NCBI GenBank assembly: GCA_963513935.1
Contig: OY740765.1
Coordinates: forward strand, 71,024,253-71,088,252
DNA: 64,000 nucleotides
Reading direction: 5' to 3'
Source of the DNA: Aphrophora alni
Lineage: Eukaryota; Arthropoda; Insecta; Hemiptera; Aphrophoridae
Positions 1 to 11,559 of this stretch are shown one piece after another; positions within the stretch are counted from its first letter, which is position 1, and the number at the start of each line of letters is the position of its first letter. Position numbers and translations under genes: made by a program. The notes under the pieces are model-generated. The model was not told where the DNA came from. It was given only the letters and a program-made list of their open reading frames with translations, and made no database searches.

Positions 1-129
1 AATAATATTATTTAACAGTTGTTTTAAAACTATAGCCTACACATTTTGTGCTGTTTCTGGAAAACTATTAAGTAGAAAATGAAACTAAATATTACAGTAA
101 AGTAGACTCTGAAGTAAAGAATTACCTGC

Positions 130-450
130 TGTTTTTCTGACATGGCTTTAACATGTCTTGATGGCTGCAAACATGACTTTATAGCTTCACAGATGGTATG
201 ATAGGTTTAAGCATGGTTTTGTAGCTTCACAGCTTCAAGAATGTTTTTATAGGTTCAAGCATGGTTTGATTGATTCAAGCGTGGTTTGATAGGTTTAAGC
301 ATGGTTTTATAACTGCATAGCTTTAGGGATGGTTTTGATATTTTGAAGCATAATATAATAACTTCTGTCATGGCTTTGTTGCTTTTACTATGGTTTAGTA
401 GCTTCTAGATTGAATTGATAGCTTCTAGCATTGCTTGATTACATTTTAAG
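130..450. repeat. Degenerate tandem repeat, about 20-bp unit
   Basis: A run of imperfect units close to TTCAAGCATGGTTTGATAGG repeats about 14 times. The words GCATGG, GGTTTGAT and TAGCTTC recur at roughly 20-base spacing, and copies decay toward both edges. No reading frame runs through it. It is an old minisatellite by appearance; unit boundaries are approximate. Confidence 0.6.
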
Positions 451-1162
451 TTTATATTACTTAGTTAAAATCTAAAAATAGCTAAAGCCTATAAGAACAG
501 TGTGAGTAGGTTCACGATCATTTGCACTGACACAAGATTGAACAAAAGAAATAAATAGTCATCAATTTCACTGTATGGTTAACGTATAATAATTAGGCTC
601 ACCTCAATGAGTTAACATCTTCATGTCTGTCAATGCTAACTGAGCTATCGCCGAAGGCCCAACTATCTCCTATGGCTAGGCCCATAACTCCTGTCCTACA
701 AGCAATAGGAACACTTGACAACAATCAATAATCAATTTGAAAAAAGACATTCATATTAATATTAAATGGATTTTAAATAATAACAGATCTTATTCTGAGT
801 GGAACAGTTCCTTATATTGTTATTTAATTTTTATATTTGGAGAAAAAGCTATTCAGTCATGGATGCTGAAACCTAGGTATAAGACCAAGACAAATCTTGG
901 ACTTTATGACACATTCTAAGACTTTATGTTTCTTAAAAACATTTTTATACAGATTATACGCTGCTGGTCATGCATTAAATTATAATGTAAGTGGTCACAT
1001 TGGTGACATATGTGTCACCTTGCTATTTTTAAAGTTTAGAACCTAAAAAAAATTTAATATTTTTGTTATTAAGGTTGAGTTTAGAGTAAATAAAACAAGA
1101 ATTACTTTATTGTTTTTCCGCAACTTACTATAAGAATGTATTTCTATCATATTTTATTGTTG
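451..1162. other. AT-rich stretch without a supported gene
   Basis: Only a 60-residue open frame (737-919, plus) is present. It lacks a recognisable domain and splice context, so I treat it as chance. A somewhat GC-richer patch at 640-720 hints at older inserted DNA but matches nothing I can name. Confidence 0.5.
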
Positions 1163-1636
1163 GAAAAAAGTGATGTTCAGATTTTTGTCAATAAATTAAT
1201 AATAGTTTGTCCATAAGGAATTTTTTTCACAAGGACAGACAGTGAACGGAGAATTCTACTAGGAGGTTCTAAAGCTTCTGAGAAATTAATTCATCTCAAT
1301 AGGAGCTGACAAGTTATTAGTCTTGCATCATGACAATGCACCAGATCACACATATCTGATTGTGTGTGAATTTATGACCTATGCCAATTTTATTGGCATT
1401 CCTCACCATCCGTACTCTTTTGTTTTAGTGCTGTGTGATTTTTTTTTCCTAAGCTGAAAATGTGACTCAAGGAATGAAAGTTTGACATGGTAGAGAAGAT
1501 CCAGAAAGTAACAACCAATGTCTTCAACACAACAACAGACAGTGACTTACAGAGGTGCTTCAAAGTGTTGAAATTTCACTGAGACAGGTGTAACAACTCA
1601 GTAGGGGACTACTTTGAAGGAGCTGGTGACAATTAA
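1163..1636 (+). pseudogene. Mariner transposase relic (C-terminal half)
   Basis: Translation across stops and one frameshift gives the C-terminal half of a mariner transposase. Visible landmarks are VHKEFFSQGQTVNGEFY, the second catalytic Asp in HHDNAP (codon 1332-1334), the third Asp in LCDFF (codon 1437-1439), then PKLKM and a tail ending GDYFEGAGDN plus TAA at 1634. Exactly 34 residues separate the two Asp residues, the D34D spacing of mariner. The first catalytic Asp region is degraded to LSIN followed by stops. A T-run near 1438-1447 is one base short of the expected frame. The N-terminal DNA-binding half is missing and I cannot see both terminal repeats. It is a dead, truncated copy. 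Confidence 0.9.
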
Positions 1637-2809
1637 TTCTTATTTTGTATTAATATTTTTAAATAAACACGTTCTAGAATCTTTTGGATCGGAACTTGTA
1701 TATGAAATTTTAAAATATCTATGCTTTTTTATGGCCTATATTTTTTTTGTGTGCCAAAATTATTTATTTCTTAAGGTGATGATGACATAGAGTTTTTTTT
1801 ATAAACAACAAGAAAAAAATATTTGTCTATTTTATATAAGTATAAAGTGATCAAATAATATATATTTATGAGAACGGCCATTAATTTAGAAGATACTCAA
1901 CTTACTTTAGTTAATGACTTTCATGACAATTACTTTCCTGCTTTGTTTAATTCATGGAGAAGATTAATCATCTTCATCACCAGATAATAATTCTTCAATT
2001 ATTTCTTTTGTAACTACTATAGTTAGTCTTTTGTCTATTTTAGACTAGGTTATTCAAAGCCTATGAATATATCATATATCACAAACAACAGCATACAGTT
2101 TTGTCTTTACTGGTTGAAAGAAAACAAGTTGTTTCAAGTATTTCCATTCAATAAATAAAAATACTTTGTAGTTTTAAAAAGAAATACACTTTTAACAAAA
2201 ACTGTACAAAACAACAATGCTGCAGTGGTTACAGTTTTTAAAGAATGACAAGTATTACCTTTTTAAACAACGAAACAATATTTCCTGTGCCTAGTTTATT
2301 TAAAAAAATCTATTAGATAACAGCACCTCCCAGACTAGTTACTACAACTGTCATAAAGGTCAAAATTCATTGGAAATAGTAAGTAAACATGTTTGTTGCT
2401 AAGCAATGTTGAACCAGGCTGTGATAGTTGCTGAAAATAGGCATTGCCTAGGCTGCAAGTGCAGAGAGTTAAACACAATACATATAACTTAATTGCTGAA
2501 ATAGGACAAACCTTGTGACTGCTAGACAAGCTAATCAACCATACATATTTTTTTAAACCTAAAACATATTGTAAGGACAATGATCGAAGTACATTTCATG
2601 GACTTAGGATTAGATCTTGCCATGAATATGGAAATATATGACATCAAATAGAATCTGTTTAATTATAATACAAACACATGGACAAGACTTGTATAATATA
2701 TGATAAATTTGATCTACATCAAGATTTTACTTACTTGTCATTATTGACGTTAGTTAGTCAAAAAGAAAAATACCTAATATACTAACAGCTGATGAAGATA
2801 TAAATATAT
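1637..2809. other. AT-rich spacer
   Basis: No coding region or RNA gene is visible. The minus frame at 2335-2580 lacks family features and good splice sites. Bases 1640-1700 may hold the decayed 3' end of the mariner copy, but no terminal repeat pair could be matched. Confidence 0.5.
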
Positions 2810-2813
2810 TTAA

Positions 2814-3896
2814 CATGTTAAGTGCCATGGGGGGGGAGTCGGTACGACAGCAAGCTCATAGTTAAAGTGGCGTGTCGGCCGATCGGTACGACACTGCCAT
2901 CAATGCAAGATTTTATTTTAGAGTCTTTTATCAGTAAGTGTTGCAACCTAGCGGAAAACACATACACTAAGTGAAATCTAGTAGATTGTAGCTAATAGAC
3001 GTAGATATTTCATTTTATTATTTTTAAATAGTGTTGCGTAACAAACAAATAAAATACCTCAACAATATATTAATTTCGTCGTACCGATCGGTACGGCAGC
3101 AATATTTTAAGTTGAAATTATGGATTAATGAATTAAAACAAGTAATATACAGTTTGAATATTCTACAGTTATTATATATTTTTTAATTAAACGTATAAAA
3201 GTTAACTATTATGGTAAGCAAAATAATAAATTTTGCATATTTTTGTATAAAACATTGAACAATTACAAAATTGGAAAGCAATTTTTGAAACTGTTTAACA
3301 ATGTTATTTATTTACAATTAACTTTTTTTAAATCATTTATTTATATTATTACTGTCTAAACTGTAAGATGAAAGTATTTAAAATCTGTTATTGACAAGTA
3401 TTGGTGTTGCAGTCGTGGTCCTACATTGCTTTTGTAAGCGAGCCAAACATTTACAATGCAGGTGTCAAATTGTAAATGTACTGCAACTTTATGGTACCAT
3501 CTTAGTGTCTTTCGTGCTGCTGAGTTGTACGACAACATTTGATAAGTAACATCGATGCCAGATTTTTGCTCATTGCACTCTGTTATTGCAAGAGGCTTGA
3601 AAATGACATTTATTCTTCAATCCCACTTTCCAGTTTGAACCATGTCGACTTGATGATTACGTGCAGTTACTCAACGCGTGTCCCACCACTGATTCATGTG
3701 TTACCAACATCACAGACCTAAATTATCCTAGGAAATCGATCAAAAGTGCGGTCGGCCAATCGGCCGACACGTCAAATTCCAAACAAAATATAGTATTTAA
3801 AATGACATGCCGGGCCGATCGGCCGATCATTATTTTGAATGTTTTTTTAAAAAACTGTATGATAAAAGTGGCACAACTGGCTTGGCACTTAACGTG
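2814..3896 (-). mobile_element. piggyBac-family element with TTAA target duplications
   Basis: Terminal inverted repeats CATGTTAAGTGCCA (2814-2827) and its near-complement TGGCACTTAACGTG (3883-3896) differ at one base. TTAA lies directly outside each (2810-2813 and 3897-3900), the piggyBac target duplication. The 1,083-bp interior holds a transposase remnant on the minus strand. Near the ends are self-complementary GC-rich motifs built on GGCCGATCGG: 2874-2892, a perfect 14-bp palindrome at 3081-3094, 3751-3770 and 3811-3828. These may be subterminal transposase-binding repeats, which is inference. The element is internally deleted, being about half the usual 2-2.5 kb. Confidence 0.85.
3356..3640 (-). 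pseudogene. piggyBac transposase C-terminal fragment
   Basis: The minus-strand frame reads FKPLAITECNEQ, then GIDVTYQML, then RKTLRWYHKVAVHL and IVNVWLAYK. This is the order seen in the C-terminal part of piggyBac-type transposases, where a G-V/I-D motif precedes the R-K-T-x-x-W-Y block and a hydrophobic segment ending in V-N-x-x-x-x-Y-K. The third catalytic Asp would be the D of GID. Upstream codons contain stops, and the first two catalytic blocks are deleted. It lies inside the TTAA-bounded element at 2814-3896, which independently supports the assignment. Confidence 0.8.
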
Positions 3897-4311
3897 TTAA
3901 AGAAAATGCCTCTCTTTACACAATGATTATTTAAGTTTTAAATTTGCTGTGTTAATATAAGTGTTGAATAAAGAGTCTGCATAAGTTTATATGTATCATG
4001 AAACCTATAACATGGATTCATCCAACACAGTCTCACCGATTGACTGATTCACCATAACAGTTGCTTATAGTTAAAAAATCACTCCTAAATCCAGATTGCA
4101 TATAACCCAGAAAAATAAGGTTCATATTTATATTAAAAATAATCACAAAAAAATGTTTGTAATTTTTTTGTTTTATTGATTTGACTTGCCGTAATATGTA
4201 AGTTTTAGAATTGGATTAAATAAGTTCATAACACGCCCCCTCCTCCACCAAATTGAGTGATAAATATGCATTAAATGTGTGATATAGAACAGCATACTTA
4301 TTGATACTGAC

Positions 4312-4457
4312 CCATGTTGTGACTTTCCTCGGCAATACTTGCAGAATAGAAAGAGTGAGAAGACAAGCAGAATGCCACCAATGATTCCGGCAAGAAGAAC
4401 ATATAATGATAAATACTTGTTTCCTGCCACCACAGAGCCGTTTTGTGTTGTTGCACC
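4312..4457 (-). CDS. Candidate exon encoding one transmembrane helix
   Basis: On the minus strand an AG acceptor (just above 4457) is followed by GATTQNGSVVAGNK, then a 23-24 residue hydrophobic run beginning YLSLYVLLAGIIGG and ending with Cys-Lys-Tyr-Cys-Arg-Gly-Lys. A GTCAGT donor lies below 4312. The run has the polarity of a type I membrane anchor: polar and N-glycosylation-poor on one side, basic and Cys-containing on the other. The exon is 146 nt and starts in phase 0. No other exon is certain; one possible partner is at 9136-9199. The family is not recognised. Codon use and the clean helix argue against a chance frame, but this is a single-exon prediction. Confidence 0.5.
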
Positions 4458-4899
4458 CTGTATACATTATGATTATTATAACAGCTGTTTAAGCTGCAAT
4501 ATCATAATTACATTATTATTATTATTATTATTCTGCAGTAAAATATAAAAATATAAAAATTTAAATGTTTGTTGTTAAAATGTAAATGACTGTAAATTCA
4601 GCCTTATATCATGACACAACACAGAACCACTGAAGATATTATCTCTAAAATTCTGATAATCGGGAATGCTTAGGACTTCAACAATGCCAGATTATTATAT
4701 GGCAAAATCCATTATATACATTTTTCTGAAGTATAAGGCTTTTACAAAATGTATCAGATACACTGTGATTAAAAACAACATTTTGTGTAATAAAAATAAC
4801 TAGTTATTAGATTGAACACAATTATATAAATTTGTTTGTGATAGGAACTATTACAATTTTTCTTTCTGTGTTTTGATTTTTTATTGTAGACAAGGCTAT

Positions 4900-5570
4900 G
4901 TTAAATTAGGTAATGAAAAATTCTTGTTTCATCTTTAACATTTTAATTTCAACCAGCATATTTTGGTCATATCTTAGAATTTGGTTTTTATTTTTTCAGT
5001 AACTCAAAATTTTAAGGTACCTTCCATAAAAAATTTAAAAAAATACTAAATTACGATTATCTCAAAATATGCTTTAACAATTTTGATTAAATTTTACTCA
5101 AGTGTATGTAGCCTCAAAAAGAAACAAAATTAATTGGTTGCCATCTTTCCAAAACTGCTGGTTTGTGAGTTATTGGTAAAAAACAAAAAGTAGGCTATGG
5201 GGCTGTTATAAAGTAAGTAACTTTTTAAAATCAACTATAGTGATTTTGTTCAAATTTTATTGAAATATGAAGATTAATGAATAAAACCCTTGTGTAAAAT
5301 AACAAGCAAAAACTACTAGCTCAGGAATAATTGTTCAAAAACAAAAACAAATTTTGAGCTTGATTTTATCAAATAAGATTTATTTTGAGGAGACATTTAT
5401 TACACAAGCAAAGCAACTTTAGCCCCAATTTAAATATTATTTAAAAGACAGGTTGATTTTCACTTTTTGACTGACAAAACTAAAATTACATTTTTCGAGA
5501 TAAGCAGATTTGATTGGTTTTTATTTGGTTTTGGGCATGGGTGAGAATGTTTTTATAATATTTTTACAGT
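4900..5570 (-). repeat. Dispersed repeat family R1, reverse-oriented copy
   Basis: Reading the minus strand from 5570, the words CTCACCCATGCCCAAAACC, GTCAGTCAAAAAGTGAAAA, TTACCAATAACTCACAAACC, GGAAAGATGGCAACCAA and AAGATATGACCAAAATATG appear in the same order as in copies at 23535, 29690 and 45105 on the plus strand. Divergence is high. No coding capacity or terminal repeat is visible, so the element class is unknown. Confidence 0.6.
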
Positions 5571-5961
5571 TTATTAAGAATATAGTGAGTATAAGCTGGC
5601 TAATAAGGCTAAGTACCACCTGTATTTCAAAACAGATAGCTAAATCCAATAATTAACAATCGTTTTCAATTTAGTCTTTACTAACGAAATTCTAGTGAAC
5701 CAAATGAAATACAGTGGCGTAATAATTTTTTTTCAGGAGCGAGGTTCAAATGAACGCCAAAAATTAGCCTCTTATAGAATTTATAAAAATGAGAATTGAC
5801 TATGGTTATAAAATTCACATGGTCGATAAACTATTAAATAATAAACAAAAGATATTTCAAGACCACTTAACATAAAGAATTGAAAACCTTCATAGCAAGT
5901 GAATACGGAAATATTTAAAAAAAAGTATTATATAATAAATTTTAAAAACTCAATCTTACCA

Positions 5962-6382
5962 TAGCTTTTATAACCAAAACAATAATAAGATATTACTCAG
6001 CCAGAAACATAACAGACGTCGAGCTTAAAACAGGAATTTATATACTAAAATATGACCAATGTAATAAATTCTATATAGGCCAAACAGGAAGAGCATTTTG
6101 TCAAAGGTTAAGGAGCATTTGCCGAAGAAGAACATCAACAGCAATAAGTCAAATTTCGCACACCACCTTATTGATAAAAAACATTCGTATACTGATTTTA
6201 AAACCAACATGGAACCACTACAAATATGCAGAAAAGGGAAATATATGGATGTTATCGAGCAATTTGAGATTTATAAAGCATTTAATTATAATAAACACAG
6301 CTTAATGAATGACCAACTAAATTTCTCCTCAAATACAATATATGATACAGCTACAAAAATTCAAGATGTAAATCTTAAATAA
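5962..6382 (+). pseudogene. Penelope-like element, GIY-YIG endonuclease domain
   Basis: The translation contains TGIYILKYDQCNKFYIGQTG followed by RAFCQRL, then EHLPKKNIN, SNFAHHLIDKKHSYTDF, LQICRKGKYMDVIEQFEIYK and LMNDQLNF. The GIY and YIG tripeptides and the downstream conserved Arg and Glu fit the C-terminal endonuclease of Penelope-like retroelements. A frameshift near 6110 separates the GIY-YIG part from the remainder, which ends at TAA 6380. The reverse transcriptase expected upstream is not visible here; a fragment of such a gene lies at 16880-17440 but in another insertion. It is a 5'-truncated inactive copy. Confidence 0.85.
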
Positions 6383-6993
6383 ACACCAATACAGGTATGA
6401 GACGTTAGTATGATTTGATGATGCACATTGATTTGATGGACATTGATATGATGCACATCCTATGTGTTTCGCTGTGTTAAGTGTTGTCTGTGAAATGTAT
6501 AATTTTTTTTGTGACGTTTGTTGAACTTTAATGTTTTAATATATTAACAATCTCAAGCAAGTGAAAAAACTCTGAAGATGGAACAGATGTTCTGAAACGC
6601 TTTAGTTGTAACACCAAGAAAGAAGTCACATGGTGGAATATACTTAATGTTAATCAATGTTATTTCAAACAATTGTGACTTAGATACAAAACAAATGTGA
6701 ATTTTAAAAAGTCATATTGAATTCAATCTAACAGCAAATGATTAAACATGTTTAAAATACAATAATTTTTTTCTGTTATATTCTTTTCTCTGAAATAGCA
6801 ATCACTTGATTTCATTGTGATGTGTGTGAATTTAATTTGTTATATCCTTATAGCTGTGCTATCAATCAAAAGGAAACATAAAATGAAATCTATTTTAATA
6901 ATGGTAATACAAGAAATGAGAAGTTGTAAAACACAAAATTAATGTTATTTGTATTATTACCTTAAATAATAAGTCAACTCATCCTTTTCTTAA
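6383..6993. other. Probable retroelement 3' flank, then AT-rich spacer
   Basis: The first 250 bases directly follow the Penelope-like frame and may be its 3' untranslated region; there is a short ATGATG / GATTTGATG repetition at 6410-6460. Nothing else is recognisable. Confidence 0.35.
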
Positions 6994-7531
6994 CCCTTTT
7001 GAAATTACAACTGGTTCAAGCATATTGACCCATCATGAAATGCATAATTACAAACATAAACATTAAAATGTCATAATTACACTGTTCACACCAAATGGAT
7101 GTCATTGACGGTTTAAAAAAATATATTATCATACACATAAATTTAACATAAAACCAAAATTACACAAGGTAAAAACATATTAAAATACAGATACAAAGTG
7201 TTTTAGACACAAGTTAAGATTGACTGAGATAAGTTGTAAACACATTTCTTGATGTGATGACTTGGGTATTTTTTTTCCAGATTAATTTTTTTTTTTAACG
7301 TACTAATGTACTTGTAGTGGTGGTAAAAGAAAAAATTTTACAGTTAAAATATGTAGGAATTCATTGGTAAATATTTTTCTAAACACTTAAAAACAATAAA
7401 GGATTTAATATAAAAAATAGTCAACACTAAAGTAAAGTTTAAAAAAATAAATAAAAATAAAAACAGAATGTAGTAAAATTTACGAATGAAAAGTGATCAC
7501 GTAACAATGAACTAAGAAAAATAATCTAGGG
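6994..7531. mobile_element. piggyBac-type MITE copy, left end uncertain
   Basis: The right part (7263-7531) matches 35030-35297 closely over about 260 bases in the same orientation, including the last bases ATCTAGGG followed by TTAA (7532-7535). The left boundary is set at a TTAA (6990-6993) followed by CCCT; beyond those four bases the left repeat has diverged or the true left end is elsewhere. The better copy at 34515-35297 has two clear ends. No coding sequence. Confidence 0.5.
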
Positions 7532-7979
7532 TTAACTCGGAATATGCCATGTTTGTGACAATTATGACTAAATTGAAATGGAAAGGCGTGGCTCTTATTG
7601 TTTTGGGATTATATATTTCTTTTAATTAATCTTGTTCTGTGTGTTTTAATTGTTTATTATAAATTGTGTATACAAATTACAATATATGTGTTTTTATTTC
7701 TAAAGTTTATTATTTTGAGTGAAGTTCTAGTTTTTGAATGGTTTATATTTGGGCTAACCTAAATAAGTTATAACCTGTCCTAAAAGCAAATTTTCTTATA
7801 TGGAGTGTTTTATTTGATTACACAAGTGTATATGTGTGTTATTCTTTGTAGAGTTTATTGTTTTAGTGAAATCTAGTAATTTTGTTTTAGGCCTAGCTTT
7901 AGATAGTTACAAGTTAGGCCTAGGTTGTCGAGGTTACAAACCTAACCTATCTTCGTCGATTTCCACTTTTGACGTGAAA

Positions 7980-8935
7980 AAATTATTTCTATTTTGAAAA
8001 TTTTAGAATTTGATTTTTTTTTTACCAATTGTTATTCACATTTATACTAGAAAACGTTTGTAATACTTGAAAAAAACGTAAAACAAAATTTTCTATGCTC
8101 AATTGGACTTTGAAGTGAAATTTAGCCTTCGATTTTTGTGCGTATTTTTTTGTTCTTTGCCATACTGACTCCAAAATTATTTTTCAAACTTTGTTTTCAT
8201 TACACTAATAATTCTATGAACCTTTCTGAATATAATGATATATAGAAGTTGGTTTTCCATAAATATTACAATTTTTGGTGAATTTTTGAAAATAAATTCA
8301 ACAAATTCCCTTTTTTGTAAAGCAATTTCTGTATTTTTGAAAATGTAACATTTTTTTTCCCTAAATATATTCACAAATATATTACAAATCTCTAGTAATA
8401 GTTGAAAAAATTCCAAAAATTTTTTTGGATGGTGTGAAATTCCATTACAATCCGATTTTTTGTTATTGCACATAATAACTCCAAATTTTTTACATCTAAC
8501 TTTTTTTTTCACTACACAGCTAAATTCTATGCACCTTTCTGAATATATCGATATATATAGAAGTTGTGTTTTCCATAAATATAACTATTTTTGGTGAATT
8601 TTTGAAAATAAGTCTAACAAAACCCATTTTTTCGTATTTTTTTTTTGAAAATGTAACAAATTTATTTATTTTTTCTAAATATATTCACAAATATTACACA
8701 AAACTTTTGTATATCTTGGAAAAAAATGGTAAGCTATTGATTTTGGATGATACAGGTTTTTCTGAAAAATGTTAACTTCATTTTTTGACATCTAACATAC
8801 TTACTCCAAAAAAAAAAAAAAAATACATAGATGAGTTTCATGCATCTCTCTGAGAAAAATGATGTCTTATAAGTTAGGTTTTGTATAAAAATAATATTTT
8901 TTTATTGTTTTTTAAACAAACGAAGAAAATTAACA
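7980..8935. repeat. Tandem array with about 313-bp unit
   Basis: The anchor TTCTATGAACCTTTCTGAAT at 8212 recurs at 8525 and, degraded, at 8836, giving periods of 313 and 311. Between anchors, TTTTGGTGAATTTTTGAAAA, TTTTTGAAAATGTAACA and AAATATATTCACAAATAT recur in order. A partial copy precedes the first full one from about 7980. The minus frame at 8177-8512 is produced by this repeat and is not a gene. Confidence 0.75.
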
Positions 8936-9135
8936 TTGACTTGTGGAGGGTTAATAGAATGACTAAAACCATCTACTATTCTTATTACTAAACTAAGAAG
9001 TAAATAATCACTATCACTATTCTCACTATCTATTCATCACTTAATATTTCAAAGAAGGTAATACAGATGTCAGCTATGAACAGCCAAAATTATAACCATC
9101 AACTAGGCTATAGCTGTATTCAGACTAGTACTTAC

Positions 9136-9199
9136 TGTAAGGTAAGAATATGAAGATCTTGAAGATTTATTTAAATAACTGATGCGAAGTCCCTCTTCA
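9136..9199 (-). other. Possible small exon upstream of the transmembrane exon
   Basis: On the minus strand, TTCTTCAG at 9207-9200 resembles an acceptor. The next 64 bases read EEGLRISYLNKSSRSSYSYL plus Thr, and end at a consensus donor GTAAGT (9135-9130). The exon ends in phase 0, matching the phase-0 start of the exon at 4457, so the two would join as SYLT-GATTQNGS. The evidence is only the donor, the phase and protein-like composition; an upstream in-frame stop forces the exon to be this short. Confidence 0.2.
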
Positions 9200-11559
9200 C
9201 TGAAGAACATTTCATGGTACATGAATTGTATCTTTCCCGTTTATCCTATGTCCATCAGTCAAAGATTTTCTCCTGTTGTGAGCCACCTATGACATTCAGA
9301 AAGTTTAAGATTATTAGTATGTTGGTATAGCCCTCCAGTTAGTTACAAGTACTTCTACTTTTGTGCAAGAAATATCTTGCTACAACTAAATCTACATTTT
9401 TCTACTTGTAGCTACAAAAATGAAGCTAAAAAAAAAAGTTGCTAGTTACTTTTTTCACTACTTTTTAACCTTTTGTATTATATTCAATAAGAGAGAAATG
9501 TTTATAATTCCAAAATACTAATATAATATGAATTGACTGTACTGATTTCTGCATAAGAGCAAAAATCAACTGTATAAGAATTCACTGTATTTATAAGGAT
9601 TAATTTATGAAACATAGTTTAATGAAGACAGTAAAATTTACTTTAAAGATTGTTTAATTTGTATATTGTTTTTTCATAAATATAAAATAAAGGAAACAGT
9701 ACCAGTTATATAGTGTACCCATTTAATATATATCTTTTTTAATCAATTGATATTATTGTATAGTTTATTCAGACATTTGCCTGTTTATACAAAATTAATA
9801 CACAATGTTTTGAGAGTTTGAATCAACTCCCATTATCAAGTGATAAACCTAGAACATGGAAAATATGAAAACAGCCAACAAGGGTAGACTAGGATCATGT
9901 TGGAAACTAAAATTAAAATTAACTATTTAAAAAGTAAACCAGGCCTTGACTACTCAGGCCTACCTTTAGGCTAGGGTTACTTTTTTCGATTACTGAATAA
10001 ATTTTAGTTTTCAACATGGCCCTATGCTAAATCCATACTCTGGAAACGTTTTGTTATCATTTAATATATTAAATTTAATGATGTTGGTATTTAAGTAAAT
10101 ACCCTCAGGGGCTCACTTATTGTAAGTAGTACAGGTATGCAATTCCAAGGAACCTATCTGAATATACATCTCGCTTTATGTAGTATTGGTTTGATCCCTC
10201 TCTTTCATCTTTTCTATCACAACTCTCCTGACAAATTATTATCCTCTTCAAACCCTGTTACTATTAGAGTTTTCAAGGGCTAGGCATCTCTATTATATGT
10301 CCTTTTATTCTTTTTCTTCTAAGGTGATGAAGACTGTAAGGTTTTTACTTTAAAACAAAATAATATTTTTATTAAATTAAAATTTTTTTATAAAGTTAAT
10401 CATTTTTGATATATTCGACATAAAAACTTTTAAACTGTCGCCATTTTGAAAACATACAAAACTAAGTTCTGGTTTTTGATTCATTGATAAAAGGTGACAA
10501 AAAATATGTATTCCAAATTTGGACTCAATATCTAATTTATTCTTTTAAATATATTGTTTTTTTGAAAAAAGACAAAATGGCTGACAGATGGAAAACTAAT
10601 CAAAGGGTCATATGTTTATAGATACTTTTTTACTTAATTTGACCCAAGGAACCATATCCTGAAGTTTTGGAACGTATTTAGGAAACACCCTGCATATTTT
10701 CTTGTTTAGCATACAATTTTTCATCAGTCTCATATTAATATATTGGGGGGGGGGGGATACAATATTTATACAACAACAAAGTAGAAAGATTTGTAACTTT
10801 TGTAGTTTCTTAACTTCTGTAATTTAAAAAAAAAAAAGTCTTCTGTTGATTAAACTATTTATTTCATGTCATTCAAATTGTGGGGATTATATAAAGTAAA
10901 TAATATGTAATATGATGTATTTATTACATATTATTTATTACAGCCAGATGCTGGCTGATTTCGTGGGCAAATATTTTACATGTTTCAAAAGATGTAAAAA
11001 ATGCCTAGCATTGAGGGTTAAAGCAGTAGCACTCAAAAGGTTAAATTGTATAAACCTTTCAAAAGTTTCTTCCTGAACCCCTTTAATTATGAATTTTCTT
11101 AATTTTCTTGCTATAGTACAGTATTAATTCATCCATAGCTTCAGTAGTTTTATAAAGTAGCACTAAATAGTGCTTATTTTTATAGCATTCTACCCTCAGT
11201 TAGTCAGGGCATTATACTCACAGCCACCATAGTGATTATGGACACACCCTAACTGGATAAACATATTTTATCTTATGTTCTTTTTTATAAAGCGATGATG
11301 ACCAAGATGTTTATGTTACTAATTTGTATTTGTAGTATTGGTACATTTACTTCTATATAAAATGTACCTTGCTAAATGTAGCATGGGGGGGGGGCAGGTC
11401 AAAATTGCATTAGCTAGGAGCAAATCATTTTTCTTTTGTTTTTTTACATAAACGTTATTGTCCCAGTACTGTAGAAGAGAGAGAATATTTACTGGCACTA
11501 ATATTACTACTGTGTCATCATTTCTTAAACATGAAGAGTTATATATTTGATAAAGAGAA
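9200..11559. other. AT-rich DNA with fragments of dispersed repeats
   Basis: No gene is supported. Bases 10420-10720 resemble old insect repeat DNA, with ACAAAATGGCTGACAGATGG and AGGAAACACCCTGCATAT; the latter is a common form of insect transposon end. A G-run lies at 10745-10756 and another at 11385-11392. Bases 9830-9900 share words (TTATCAAGTG, AACCTAGAACAT) with 46230-46300, suggesting another dispersed family. Confidence 0.45.

Noticed and set aside
737..919. 60-residue plus-strand frame
   Set aside because: No domain, no splice context, composition as expected in AT-rich DNA.
2335..2580. 81-residue minus-strand frame
   Set aside because: No family resemblance and no supporting splice sites relative to the transmembrane exon.
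8177..8512. 111-residue minus-strand frame
   Set aside because: Entirely inside the 313-bp tandem array; low-complexity Lys/Phe-rich translation.
9200..9290. Upstream extension of the candidate mini-exon
   Set aside because: In-frame stops just upstream and no pyrimidine-rich acceptor; two other frames look protein-like only for short runs.
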